NCBI GenBank assembly: GCA_017506865.1
Contig: JAFCMP010000094.1
Location: forward strand, 62,001-126,000
Origin: Tribonema minus
Lineage: Eukaryota > Sar > Xanthophyceae > Tribonematales > Tribonemataceae
DNA: 64,000 nucleotides
Direction of reading: 5' to 3'
Below, piece by piece: positions 35,801 through 47,700 of the stretch (the first letter of the stretch is position 1; each line of letters opens with the position of its first letter). The notes beneath the pieces were generated by a model. That model made no database searches, had not been told where the DNA came from, and was given only the letters and a program-made list of their open reading frames with translations. Both the position numbers and the translations under genes were made by a program.

Positions 35801-38800
35801 GTGATTGGCGAACGTCTGATTAAGCCATTGTCGCTGCAGATGTGCATCATCGGCGGTGGATCATGTACAACGAGAGCTGCATCTGAGGCGCGCTCGAGGA
35901 GGAGTTACAGTGGCTGGCGATTCTGAAGGGCGCGATCTGAAACAGCATTGGAAACGAGCAAACAAACAATTCGTGAACACCTGAGGAATAAACGAACACA
36001 CGTTGGTGTGAGCGAGCTGCGAACAGAGACAGGCGAACGCACCCACTTGATTGATTGTTAAAAAGGTTAGGGTGATAGTTTTAGAGGGTGGTGATATGAG
36101 GGCGCAATCCGAACTAACCCTAACCCTAACCCTAACCCTAACTCTAACCCTAACCCTAACCCTAACCCTAACCCTAACCCTAACCCCGAAAAGGGCGGAT
36201 GAGAAAGCAGTTGGTGGACACCTGATGGACAATGTGTGCATACATGGGGACAGGTGGTGAAGGCCTACATAGGACCTGACCCTGACCCTCTCCCTAGCCC
36301 TAACCCCTCCTTGAGCACCTAATACACCCTTTGGATGTAGAATGCATGCACGGTTTCTCAATATTCAATCGAACACGCAGGCATTGACACATTCGGCGGA
36401 ACAGTGCAGGTTCATGGCCGGCAACGCGCAGACACAGTGGTGCCTTGATCCTGCCAGCTTTCTATTGGCCTGCACTTAAAGGGGTTCGCTATGTGACCAC
36501 ATTATTGGCAATGTTATCATCCATCAGGGCATTGGTTGAGTATGGGAGTGCTTGTGTGCAAACACTCTTTGGCGTAGTACCAGCTGTAGTACACAAGTTG
36601 CAGTGCGAGCCGTACTGTACAACCTGAGTGTGAGCACTGCTGCTTGCCTGCAAACACAATGAGGCATAGTGAAATGTAGTACACAAAGTAGTAGCACACG
36701 CAGTACTACAAAAAAGCAAGTGAAGCACTGCTGCTTGCCTGTTCACACCATTAGGCGTAATGCCCATTGTAGTACCCAAAGTTGCAGTGCAAGTTGTACC
36801 TACTACAACGTGTATGAGAGCACTGGTGCTTGCCTGTGAACACTCTTGCGCTGTGCAGGCCGTCCTTGTCGGCGACGCACGAGAAGCTCTGCCCCGTAGA
36901 TGAATCGTCATCCTCCTGCCAGGCGCAAACAACGACAGCGCATTGTTGCTGAGCATCTGCATGCTAGGAGTATACACATACATACAGCATACATAGCGAC
37001 ATTGAAAGCTCTGCCCTGTACATGAGTCGCTGTCGTCCTGCCAGGCACGAACAACAACAGCGCATTTTTAGCTGAACATCTGCGTATGCACTTGAAATAT
37101 GGTACTCGAACTGCAATGAGAGCTACATTTTCTGGCTGCCGTGCAAAGGTCGCCGCACGTTTTAATTGGGGCAAGGGTAGTGCTTGGCTTGGGCGAGACT
37201 TAAGATTCTGACTCTGACTCCATATGCGGTACGTCACCTGCGGCGCCAGCCCATCCGCCCAGCTGATTTTTGAAGTCAAGCGAGTTTATGTGTGGGGAGT
37301 AGTGCTCAAGACTCTGACTCTCACTCTACAAGCGGTGCGTCACCTGCGGCACCATCCCTAGTTGAAGTCCACTTAAGACCCTGACGCTGACTCCATATGC
37401 GTGCATCACCTGCGGCGCCAGCCCAGCCCTGGTTGTTGAAGTCAAGCGAGTTTATGATGTGCTTTGGGTAAGACTCAAGACTCTGTCTCTGACTCTACAT
37501 GCAGCGTGCCTGAATCCACAACGTGGCATGGGCAATAGTTGCCACTATGACTCTGACTCTACACGCGGCGCGTCACCTGCGGCGCCAGCCCATCCGCCCA
37601 GCCCTGGTTAAAGTCCAGTGTCCCCGAGTCCATGGTCAGGTGCGTCGCATAGTGCTCCATGGCTGTCAGATAGCCGTATGAAGTTGCGAAGCCGCGTGAA
37701 GTTGGCAAGAGCTGAGCACTGGCGTGACCCACGTGCCACTTGCCAACAAGGTGGCTGGTGTAGCCCGCTTGCGCGAGGTACTGGGGCATGAGGCTGTATT
37801 GTAGGGGGATGCCCCATTCGTCCTGCGCAGCAGGGGCATGTATGTATACAGACGCATGAGCATACTTCAAGAATGGAACTTCAGAAAAATGCAAATGTGC
37901 AGCTTGTACTCCACTGGCAGGCCCCAGACGCAGTAGGCAAAGAGCACTAGTACATGTATCTGTAGGTGAAAGAGGGATAAATGCTTCAAGGAGCATGTGC
38001 GTCTTGACCTGCGCAGCAGGGGGCAGTAGCAGAGCACATACAGCAGAGCACATACATGTATTCGTGGGTGAAAGAGGGAGAAATATCACTGAGATACTTC
38101 AAGAAGTATGTGTGTGTCAGCAGGGGGCCAAGAAGTAAATGTGTGTCTCAGCAGGGGGCAGTAGCAGCACACGTGCGTAGCAGCACACGCACGTGTTTAT
38201 AAAGTAGGTGAAAGAGGTAGACAGGTTGGCTGAACCTTCTATGTGTGTCTCGAAGTGCGCACCATGGTGCTGTAGCAGAGCACATGCGTGTATTTGTAGG
38301 TGAGAAACGCAAGAAAACGGCATGTACTACTTGGAGTGGACACACGGGCAAACTGATGCACCTGCATCATGAACTGCCCATGCAAACTTCATACAAGGGC
38401 GGGCGCTGAGCCTGTGCTGTCACTAAACTCAACATCAACATTTTAGTTTCAGGCGGGTGCTGCCTGCATGCGCATTCTGAAGGAGTAGGCGCATGTGATC
38501 AGCATACGTACAAGTCTGAGCACTATTACAAAGTGTGCCGGGCCCAACCTGTGCCTTAGAGGCGACCGCTGCATAACTTCACCCGTGGAGGCGAGCGCTG
38601 CTGCCTGCATGCCGTCTTGAATGTTCATCGGCCCTTGAGCAGCGCACAGTATGCATCGCGCACTGCTTCACCTACTTCTATAATGCAGACTGCATCAATC
38701 AAGTACCGTGGAGGCGAGCGCTGCTGCCTGCATGCCGGCCTTGAAGGGGTAGCGGCCCGTGAGCAGCGCACAGTATACATCGAGCACTGCTTCACCTACT

Positions 38801-41455
38801 TCTATATTGCAGACTGCGTTAATCCAGTGCCTTGGAGGCGAGCGCTGCTGCCTGCATGCCCGTCTTGAAGGGGTAGCGGCCCGTGAGCAGCGCACAGTAT
38901 GCATCGAGCACTGCTTCACCTACTTCTATATTGCAGACTGCGTTAACCAAGTACCTTAGAGGCGAGCGCTGCTGCCTGCATGCCCGTCTTGAAGGGGTAG
39001 CGGCCCGTGAGCAGTGCCGCGCGCGCTGGCGTGCACAGCTGCTGTGTGTAGTACGATGTCAGCTCCACACTCGCGTGGCGCAGGCTGTATACGCACAGGG
39101 GGACAACCAACAGGGGCATGACAGTAACAAATCAACAATCAGTGCATCACTGAAGAAGCAACTTCACTTTGAAACCTTTACCTACTGTAGTAGCTCCACG
39201 CTCGTACGGGGGCGCAGGCTGCACATGCACAATCAATTACAGCAGGACAAACAATGGCGGCTTGATGGTTTGTACAGCAACGCACCAGGGATCAGCATGC
39301 CATCCAGTAGCACCGTAGTCTTCCCCCATAGTGCACGCTTGCACACGCGCGAGCAAGTGCATCAGGACGAGCAGCACCCGCTACTCTTGCACTTGTTGTA
39401 ATACCAGTGTGGATGTCAGGGCTTATGCCCTGAGCGCTGCTGCTCGCAGCAGGTGCGAACCCTAGCTCTGATTGTGACCCTCACTCTGGTGTCACGGTCA
39501 GCCGGGGCTTATGAAACCTAACCCTAACCCTAACCCTAACTCGAACGTGTACTGAAACGCTACTTCTGACTGCAAGCCTCGCATACATAGTCAGTCCGCT
39601 GCCGTTCAGACTTGACTACTGTTCGCTTTTTGATGCCTCCGTGGCGCCGACTTGCTGGGCAAAAACCACGCGGTCTTCACCATAGAGAAAGCGGGTGACC
39701 AGAAAACAACTGAAATCATCTCCTGCCCAGCGTACACCAACAGGGTGCATGGGGTGATGCGCTGTTAGGGTTAGCAGTATGGTAAATGTTAGGCACAGGT
39801 GACGATAGGGTCTGAGGTAGGTTTAGCAATGGTCGCCGGCAGGTGCTGCGCGAGGGGGTTCCTGGAGCCATGCCGACAAAAATCACTACTCCTTGAAGCG
39901 CAACATGAAGCACAACTCGAAGTGCAACTTCAACTTTACCTGTGTACGGCAACTTTTTCAGTCCCTTGACATTGCTGCGTAAAAACTATGACACAGCGAC
40001 AGATCCAAAGGAATTCTTTTTAAACTTGAAGTGCAAGGTGAGTCACTCACCTGTCAAGGTAGGGTGTGACTCCCCTAAAGTCGTCCCCCGCCCAGCCCAC
40101 ATCGTTCCACCCCAGATCGTCCGCCAGGATGAAGATAATGTTGGGAGGATTGAGCGCTGCCGCAGGTGCGCCCTGTGATAGAGGTACGTATGCATGTGTG
40201 CGTTGCATATCTGACATACATACCTTTCCGCACTGTGATCCTAATGCAAAACCTCACCTGATCCCAACCCTAACCTTAACCGGGCAGCAGGGCATGACAC
40301 GCTTCAGCTGTCCTTGCGGCATCTGGCACATGGCTTAGAATTTGGATTAGGGGTAGGCTAGCCCTAACCCAGTGCTGCCGCATCGTATCGGCGTTCAGTC
40401 ACCATGTGCTGAATGCAGGCTTCAAGCCATTCTGTGATAGCAATGTCTGTTGATGCAATGTCCTGCGCCGCCGTGCATTACAACATGTAAATGGAGACCT
40501 GGGCTGACCCTGTGATGATTCAAGTGTGACAGATACGGCTGGGCAGCCGACACTGCAGAATTGTTTTCCAGGGCAAACAGTCGCCTTGAATCCTTCAGTC
40601 AAACAGCTATGAATGACACGCCAGTTACAGTCAAAAGGCTTGCGTTGTCTGATGTGCATCGCAAAGTCACTTTTGTCATGTGCTGTGGACAACAAGCTGC
40701 TGTACGAGCAACATGTTTTGTGTACAAGCGACATGCCTCGTTCAACAACCACAATGTTGCTGAACAAGCAGCGATGGTGTCCGTACACAATGCTCAGTAG
40801 TGCAGCGAAGCTCAGCCTCACTACGCATACAGGTCATACTCATGCACATGCTGCGCTCAGCACTGAGGCATTGTCCCGTGAGCTTTGGCTAGGGTCTGAA
40901 GGATAGGATCTTGTAGGTTGCAGAAACCGTGACGAGCTACAATTGGCGGTAGCCAATCTGACAAATGCAGCAGGTCAGTCACTGTCTCAGTATTCAGAAG
41001 CGCTGAGCCAATGTGCTGGGCATGCAGACCAGTCGGTGATCAAACCTTGCACGATTATGGCACCGTTTGAATTGTGGCCAATGACTGCAACAGCGGCGAC
41101 CACGGTCATTGGTGGAAGGCACTTGTGGCTAACCACTTCTTGTCACCTAGAACTCTACGATGTTTTGACTCGTTTCCATTACCTGATCCTCGCTGCCACC
41201 TTTCGCCATCAGCACAGCTCCAAAGCTCAGTCCCTTGCTCCTCCCCCCAAACCAGGACAGCAGGGCGCTGGTGGCTAAAAGTGCGCAAAAACCATATGCG
41301 AGCGCCAGTCCCGCCACTGCTAGTCTCCTTCTCTTAGCCTGCCTCGCTCGGGAAGCTCCCCGGTGGGTGTCTGCGCCCAGCAAAGGTGTGTGCTCCATGT
41401 TACTTGGGTGTGGTTCAGCACCTTGTTGCCTGCCGCGGCCTGGGCGTACGCTCAT
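29772..41455 (-). CDS. Arylsulfatase B-like sulfatase, complete (ARS-A)
   Basis: Family S1 sulfatases hydrolyse sulfate esters using a formylglycine made from Cys. Exons on the minus strand: 41455-41183, 40172-40051, 39084-38955, 37822-37577, 36915-36834, 35598-35390, 34674-34534, 33132-32974, 32333-32160, 30902-30771 and 29939-29772. They total 1836 bases (611 codons plus TGA), all phases matching. Exon 1 carries basic residues and one hydrophobic helix ([20 protein letters not shown]), so a type II membrane or secreted form is likely. Active-site elements are [11 protein letters not shown], Cys149 in [39 protein letters not shown] and [12 protein letters not shown]. The end (GCIGPWL) resembles the ARSB C terminus. 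The donor at 36834 is GC. Other possible starts are ATG at 41398 and 41608. Confidence 0.95.
30870..31030 (-). repeat. Acceptor-side junction copy, ARS-A exon 30902-30771
   Basis: The segment GTACACCTTCGCATCGTAGCGGTCGCTGA(A/G)ATCATTCCACAGCTGCG occurs at the true exon start and again near 30976-31025, about 115 bases upstream in the intron, with the CAG acceptor kept. Confidence 0.85.
32285..32710 (-). repeat. Acceptor-side splice-junction array, ARS-A exon 32333-32160
   Basis: The phrase TCATCAGGGCTTCCCATTGG plus CTCACACCATCCTGGTG occurs four times (near 32305, 32438, 32544 and 32672). Each copy keeps the CAG acceptor and about 35 bases of exon. The unit is 105-135 bases. Confidence 0.9.
33095..33625 (-). 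repeat. Acceptor-side splice-junction array, ARS-A exon 33132-32974
   Basis: The exon start ([12 protein letters not shown]) and acceptor recur about every 100 bases up to 33625. Units contain GAGCTCTGTACGAATGCGCGCACGTGGCTGCC, CCCTGTAGGTATGTACGCATTGCA and AGTTGAAGTTGCTGTGAGC-type sequence. I count about five upstream copies of decreasing quality. Confidence 0.88.
34080..34625 (-). repeat. Donor-side splice-junction array, ARS-A exon 34674-34534
   Basis: The exon end ([16 protein letters not shown]) and donor recur near 34325-34420 and 34090-34180, in units of about 225 bases. The nearer copy keeps GACATGTGCTAGGCCCGTGC and CGGCCCATTGTCGGAAGCAAACA. The farther one is diverged. Confidence 0.85.
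35585..36115 (-). repeat. Acceptor-side junction copies, ARS-A exon 35598-35390
   Basis: The phrase GGCTGGCTATCTCAAGGGCGCGATCTGA at the exon start recurs near 35748-35778, 35910-35945 and 36088-36110. One copy also repeats the upstream GGAGGAGTT(C/A)CAGTGGCTGG portion of the exon. Confidence 0.82.
36114..36186. repeat. Longest CCCTAA (telomere-type) tract in the window
   Basis: About 12 near-perfect CCCTAA units lie in an ARS-A intron. Other multi-unit tracts are near 21904-21966, 30281-30306, 39520-39541, 44280-44305, 52170-52196, 56556-56580 and 61400-61470. Both orientations occur. All are intronic or intergenic. Confidence 0.95.
36600..36850 (-). repeat. Donor-side GC-junction array, ARS-A exon 36915-36834
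   Basis: Units of 91-95 bases contain GAGCACTGCTGCTTGCCTGT, which on the minus strand is the exon end followed by GCAAGC. Cores lie at 36642, 36733 and 36828 (true donor). The unit bodies share AGTAC, CAAAGTTGCAGTGC and TACAAC blocks. Confidence 0.85.
37225..37580 (-). repeat. Donor-side splice-junction array, ARS-A exon 37822-37577
   Basis: Copies of the exon end (WADGLAPQ) and donor carry TCACCTGCGGCGCCAGCCCA at 37234, 37340 (diverged), 37406 and 37573 (true). Each is flanked by ACTCTGACTCTACATGCGG-type sequence. Confidence 0.88.
37815..38320 (-). repeat. Acceptor-side intron array, ARS-A exon 37822-37577
   Basis: Units containing CAGCAGGGGGCAGTAGCAGAGCACA and GGTGAAAGAGGGA(G)AAAT recur near 37830-37990, 38010-38100, 38117-38220 and 38240-38310. 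They amplify mainly intron sequence next to the acceptor. Confidence 0.75.
38588..39010 (-). repeat. Donor-side array of the sulfatase active-site exon, ARS-A
   Basis: The end of exon 39084-38955 ([17 protein letters not shown]) with its donor and about 60 intron bases is present at 38959 (true), 38835, 38711 and 38588. The spacing is 123-124 bases. The copies are nearly identical and stop just short of the Cys codon that becomes formylglycine. This is the cleanest array in the window. Confidence 0.95.
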
Positions 41456-41784
41456 GGCGTTTAAGCCACGCTCAGTGCGGCTGCGTCTCCTTATTCCGGC
41501 GGATCCGAGCAACTCAACTGTAAACGGCAAGTACTTGAAGTAGTTGCAGGATCGCAGTGTAGCAAAGCAGGAACAATCGGAGACCTGCGCAGCCGAAACG
41601 AACGCCATTGTTTGTCAATTTAGCTGCTGCAAACATCTCAGTTCGGTGGTGGCCGCTGCTCCGCGCGGGGTAGGGGCGGGCTCGCATTTGCTTCGTGGGA
41701 AGCATTTTCTAGGCGGGAGGCGAGAGCTCAGAGCATAGCACTCGTTGGCAGTGGTGGTCCGCTCTGGCAGTGCGTAGCCAGAGC
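41456..41784. promoter_or_regulatory. Candidate bidirectional promoter ARS-A / SLC13
   Basis: Only about 330 bases separate the two divergent start codons. The interval holds a GGGGCGGG box near 41670, a GAGAGCTCAGAGC block near 41722, and a TACTTGAAGTA motif near 41531. No clear TATA box is seen. Shared control by sulfur supply is inferred from the gene pairing. Confidence 0.5.
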
Positions 41785-44700
41785 ATGGTGTCTACGCCCT
41801 TGTTTTCACAAAGGCTTACGCACAGGCACCACCACCGACTGGACGACATGGGTGACGATGACCACGACGCTTTCAACAGCGCGGACGGCATGCGCGATGG
41901 CGATGCCATCAACACCGCCAGTGGCAGCAGCAGCCCTGCGAGAGTTGCAGCTGTCGTGGACTCGCTGTACCAGCACCGGACGAGCCTCTTTGTGGGCCTC
42001 TTTTTATTTCTGCTCACCTTAGCAGTCGGAGCAGCGGTCTCGCCGGGACCAGCGGAAATGGCCGAAGCTAGCGCGCTTGCGGTGGCAGTGCTCATGGTGG
42101 TGTATTGGGCCTGCGAAACGGTGAGCACAATGGCGCGCAGTGGTGCCAAGCCTCTCCAACACTCGGTTAAACTTCAACATGACGATCTTACATCTTACGC
42201 AACAGCAGATGGTTCTGCTGCAGTGCTACACATGCGACATGCCCCACCGTGTGCTTTCAAGGGCCATATATACCCTCTCTGGGCTCGATGCTTGCGAGCA
42301 TCAGGGCGGCAGCGTCTGCTCCATGGGCGGGTCCAATCAGATACACAGACGCGAACAAGTTTATCAGGGCATTTATTGATTGCCATCATAGGAGAGCAGC
42401 ATCACCAAAAACAGAACCTGGAAATCCAACAAGGTCACAGGCGATGTGAAAGAAGGCTAGGTGGCTTTGCATCCAGCAAAACTTGTTCCATTGCTACGGT
42501 TTGGATCTGTGCAGCTCACTGAACAGCAGTGCCAAAGCAGTGCAGCTCACCCTACTGCAGACTTGATTGAGTGATTTCCATTATACAGTGCTGTTACAGC
42601 TGCGCTGTTGTTTCTGAAGCGTGATGGTATTTCTGTGCCCATTTCATGCTTGAGAGCTGCTTCTACATGTGTGGACCAAGCGCTTTAGCTGTTGGACAGC
42701 CGCATGGCGACAGGAAGGCTGCCCAGTGCAGATGCAGATCCTCCTTGTGTCTTGGGTCGCTGCAGTCGTTGTGGTGACGATGTGTGACTTTCACCTGCAC
42801 TGAGCGGCATTGCAGTGCAGCCTTGTAATACGCTAACCCTACCTAACCCTGACCAGGCTTTGTTGAGCGGATGGGAGATTCTTACTGCTGCCGTTTAAAA
42901 GCCCAACTGCCACATGTACAGCCTCACATGTAGGTACCCACTTTGAGTCTATGTCCACCAAGTTCCTCTGTCGTGTACCATTGTGATAACAGCAGTAAGT
43001 GAGGTATGAAGGGCGCATGCTCTCCCGTTTTTGAGCTGCAACAGTCGTCGCTTTTGCACACCGTTACTGCTTGTACACACGTGTACTGTCACGATGATCA
43101 CAGTGACTGCCGCGACCTGCCCTGTCATGGGCGCTGAGAACTGTTACATGCCTGAGCACTGTTGCTGGTGAATTGAGCACTGCTGCTTGTGAGAGCGCAG
43201 GTCAATGCCACCGCTACATTACTGAGCGCTGCTGCTACTGAATTGAACACTGCTTCAAATGTACACGCGCAGGTCAATGTCACCGCTACATTCCTGAGCA
43301 CTGTTGCTACTGATTTGAGCACTGCTGCTTGTAACCGCGCAGGTCAACTTCGCAGTGAATGGCGCAGTCTTCGCAATATAAGCACTCAGACATTCGCTGG
43401 TCGCAGCTGGTTGAGCACTGCTGCCACTGATTTGACCACTGCTGCTTGTACATGTGCAGGTCAATGTTGCGGCGACAGCGCTGCTGCCGTTGGCGCTGTT
43501 TCCTTTGATGGGTGTGGATCACGGAGAGGAGATGGCCACCTTCTACTTCAGCGACACAATCGTTATCTTTTTCGGGAGCATTCTGGTCGGAAGGTGCGTT
43601 AACCCTGTACTGCCTTGTACTGTACAGATGGGGGTACAGATGGCCACCTTCTACTTCAGCGACACGATCGCTATATTCTTCGGGAGCATTCTTGTCGGGA
43701 GGTGAGTAGAAGGGTTCAACATCTTATTGGTGGTTTACAGGCAGGGCTCGCACAGCGGCGTCCTGAGCACGCGTCCTGCAGTAGAGGAGATAAACACCCA
43801 GGTGATTGACGGGCTCGAGGCGTCCTAAGCGTTGAAGTATAGGGTGATGGCTAGGCAAGTAGCACTCTGCTGTAGGATGTTGATCATGTGGTTTCGGTCA
43901 GACTCAACACGAGGGTTAGGTTTTTTAGGGTTAGGGTTAGGGTAAGAATACATGTCCAGTAATGTTTGCATAACATTGGTGGTGCAAAGGGCTGAGGGTA
44001 ACTGGACCTGACATCTTGCCTTAAACCCACTCCTACCCCAAGAACATGCACGAGAGTCGGCTGTGCAAACACACTATACCTACCCCTAGCTGCTGACAGA
44101 CAGCGTAGCCCAACCTTGGCCCTTGTCTCTGATACACTGCTTGACATGTTGCCATCTTGCCCTAACGCTTACCCTGAACCTAACGCAGAATCTAACCCTA
44201 CGGCCGTGCAGGAGAGTGGTCTGCTCGAGCTCATGAGTGACTCTAGTCATCAACACACAGCCCTACACACTGCTTAGGGTTAACCCTAACCCTAACCCTA
44301 ACCTTAACCTCTTGTCCCTATTGACTGACTCTAGTCAACTGACACACAGCGCTATACACAGCTATCTTGCCCTGACTCCAACTCTAACTCTGAACCTTTC
44401 CCCAACCCTAGGGCAGTGGAGGAGAGTTGTCTGCTCAAGCTCATGACTTACTCTAGTCATCGACGTACAGCCCTGCACACTGCTATCTTGCCCTAACTCT
44501 AACCCTAAAACTAAAGGTATACCTATACCTGCCCCTTGGAGTGGAGGACAGCGGTGCTCAAGCTCACGACTTACTCTTGTCATTGACACACAGCCCTACA
44601 CGCTGCTATCTTCCCCTCTCTGCACCCCTACACCCAACCCTAAACCTAACCCCAGGGCCCTAACCTAACCCTGAACTTGACTCAAAACCCAAAACTTGAC

Positions 44701-47700
44701 TCAAAACCTACCACCCCTAGGGCTGTGGAGGAGAGCGGTCTGCACAAGTATATGGCCAACTGGCTGCTGAAGTGGGCGGATGGCGATACCTCTGGCCGAC
44801 ATCTGCTGCTGGCACTCATGGTGGCCACCGCTTTCATCAGCATGTGGCTCAGCAACACAGGTGTGACGCATATCTTCAAGTTGAAGTTCAAATGTCATCA
44901 TCTTCGACATGTCCTCATCATTCGTCATACAATCAAAATTATCGTTTACGGATGAATGCTGATCTGCACGACCTCCTGCAGTAAAAGGCCGCATATCAAA
45001 GGCTCGAGTTCCCATTTTCAACAGCACAGCAATCTCTCTTTCTCTTTCTGCTGATGGCCGCTGTAGCAGTGCATATTTGGTACTGCATGTGGGTCTGAAT
45101 CTGAGTTTGAGTATTGCCCACTGATAGAAAGCTGTTGAGGATTGACAGCACTCCTCTTTGTAAGTGGCTTGGTTTCATCAGCGTGTAGCTGGGATCACGC
45201 GGGTACTTGAAGATGTGGTCAGTCTTCTGAGCACTGCTGACACTCCTCTTCAACATCACAGGCGACCGCGGCTGCCTGAGCAACGCCACCACGCTTCAGG
45301 ACCTGTTGCTCAGTGTTCATTACTATTGTTATTGATGATGGAACTGCAACCATTTACTCTGTGGCTTGAAGCTGTCGCACACAGCCAACCATTCATTCGT
45401 GCGTAGCTCTGCCAAAGTACGCTAAGGTAATCACATTTTCTGTACTGCAGGTGCTAAGTAATCTCTTGCAGGCAATCAAAAACACCCCCTGCTCGCTGCT
45501 GATTGCACGTTGATCGGCCAAAGTGCGCGCAAGCCGCACCACAGATTCTGTACTCTCGGCGCTGACCCTTGCGCTGCCGCCGACGCAAACTATCAAGCAC
45601 CCTCGCCAGCAATTGGAAAAAGCGCATGCAGCCCCTTGCTCGCTGCTGATCACTGCTGCCTCCCCCCCCACCCTCCCCCCTGCTCGTCGCCAACCACCGC
45701 GGCCATGATGATGCCGCTGGCGCTGTTTACTCTGGCCCTGATTACTCAGCGATCATTGCTGTTGTTAGTAATGCGTTTGCCCACTCATGTAATGGCACTG
45801 CGGCAATCAGTTCCTCAGCTCAAAGTCGTTGCACGCGGGTAGCCTGCTGATCATTGCTGCTTCCCCCCCCCCCCCCCGTCGCCAGCTACCGCGGCCATGA
45901 TGATGCCGCTGGCGCAGAGCACCGTCCTGGCGCACGAGCGCCGCCGCCCCGCCACCGCCGCCGTCGGCAGCAGCAGCAGCAGCGCTCAGCCCAGGGGCCG
46001 CAGCGCGTCGCAGCCGAACTTTGCAAACTTCGCAGCGAAGGTGGCAGCAGCTGCCGCGGAGGAGGACCCCCTGGGCAACGTGGAGCTCCCGGAGGGGCAC
46101 TACGCGAGCCCGCGCGCGCTGCCCGCAGAACTTCAACTTGAACTTAAGACGCGCCGCGGCGGCGGCGGCGGCGGCGGCGCGGCAGAGTACGGCGGCATGC
46201 TGTCCAGCCCGCCGCTGCACCAGATGCGCGGCGGCGGCGGCGTCAAGAGGCTGCGCGCGCTGGGGAACCGTAAACTTCAAGTTGAAGTTGGAGGCGCGGC
46301 GGCGGGCATGCGGCGCAGCGCGTCGTCCAGGAGCTGGAGCGGCTACGTCGGCAGCAGCGGCGGCGGCGGCGATGGCAGCGCTGCGCATCAGGCGATGGAC
46401 GCAGCTCCAGGCGGCGGCGGCGCGGCAGGAGGGCAGGATGGGCTGCGGCGCGCGGTTGCGCTGGGCATTGCGTATGGGGCGACCCTGGGGGGCCTGGCCA
46501 CGCTCACGGGGACGGGGGGGAATCTTGTGATGCGGGCTGTTATGGAGCAGGCGTTTCCGGGGCATGAGGCCATCAGCTGGGGCGAGGTGAGCAGGTCAAA
46601 GGATGTTGATTGAGGGTAGAAGTGACATCGTGACAGCGGTATGGTAAGATGGACCAGCACGATACGATACGCTGCAGTTGATCATGTTTTTCAATGGTTA
46701 CAGAGAGGGGGGGATAGGGGGAATCTGGTGATGGGCGCCGGATGGAGCAGGCGTTTCCGGGACACGAGGCCAACAGCTGGGGCGAGGTGAGCAAGTCAGG
46801 CATACTTTAGTTGAGCATTTTTTTCAATGGTTACAAAGAGGGGGGGATGGGAGGAGGTGAAGAGAGGGGGGGGGGGAGGGGTGATGCGTGCTGTGATGGA
46901 GCATGCATGTCCCGGTCTCGAGGCAGCATTACTACGGTCACAAACATTTTCAGGGCATGGTAAGGCAGGCGTTTCCAGGCCACGAAGCCTTCAGCTGGGG
47001 CGAGGTGAGCGGGGCAGGCGTGCTGCAATCGAGCACGTGTTTGCAACAATTACAAAGAGGGGAAATTGGGTGTCATGCGCCGTTGTGCAGCAGGCACTAC
47101 GCGGCCATCAGGCCATCACCTGGGGCGAGTTGAGCGGGGTGCGTACACACATTCGTAGAGCAAGGTGGTGTGTGTGTGTGCACTGTTATGCAGCAGGCAT
47201 GTCCCAGACTCCTGGCCATCATTACTACAGGTCAGTGCGGACTGCCGTGCCGTTCCTTACAACTTTTTCCGCCGCATCAAAGTACTCGTTGCCGATCTCA
47301 CGTGCACTTTCGGCACTGCCTTTCTTTCTTTTCCGCGCCCTCTCCGCACAGTACTTTGTGCTGGCCTTCCCCGTGTGCGTCCTGCTCATGGGCCTGCTGT
47401 GGTGGCTGCTGTGCGTGCGCTACCTAGGGCTAGGGCTCACCCTGCAGCCGCGCTCAGCAGGCAGTTACAGTTACGCCCCCCCCCTCGACAGTTACGACAG
47501 TTACATCCCTGCCGACCGCACGCGGGGGGAGGCCAGCCTCGAGACTGGCCTGCAGTACGGGGGTGCTTCAAACAGGGGGTTGCAGGGGGGCGGAAAGGGG
47601 AAGATCCGGGGAGGGTCTTTTGGGGCCAGCAGTGCGGACTTGCATTCGTGGAACGATGAGGCCAGGACGGCATTGGAGCTGGGGGAAGCGGCGGAGTTTC

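Noticed and set aside
36114-36186. A chromosome end, because of the TTAGGG-type repeats.
   Set aside because: The tracts are short, degenerate, in both orientations and surrounded by gene sequence on both sides.
41770-41784. Start of SLC13 at 41770.
   Set aside because: The codon there is GTG; the first ATG in frame is at 41785, and nuclear genes rarely start at GTG.
46505-47145. Extra coding exons from the repeated AFPGHEAISWGE sequences.
   Set aside because: The copies lack matching acceptors in phase and the protein family has only one such segment, so they are treated as junction copies.
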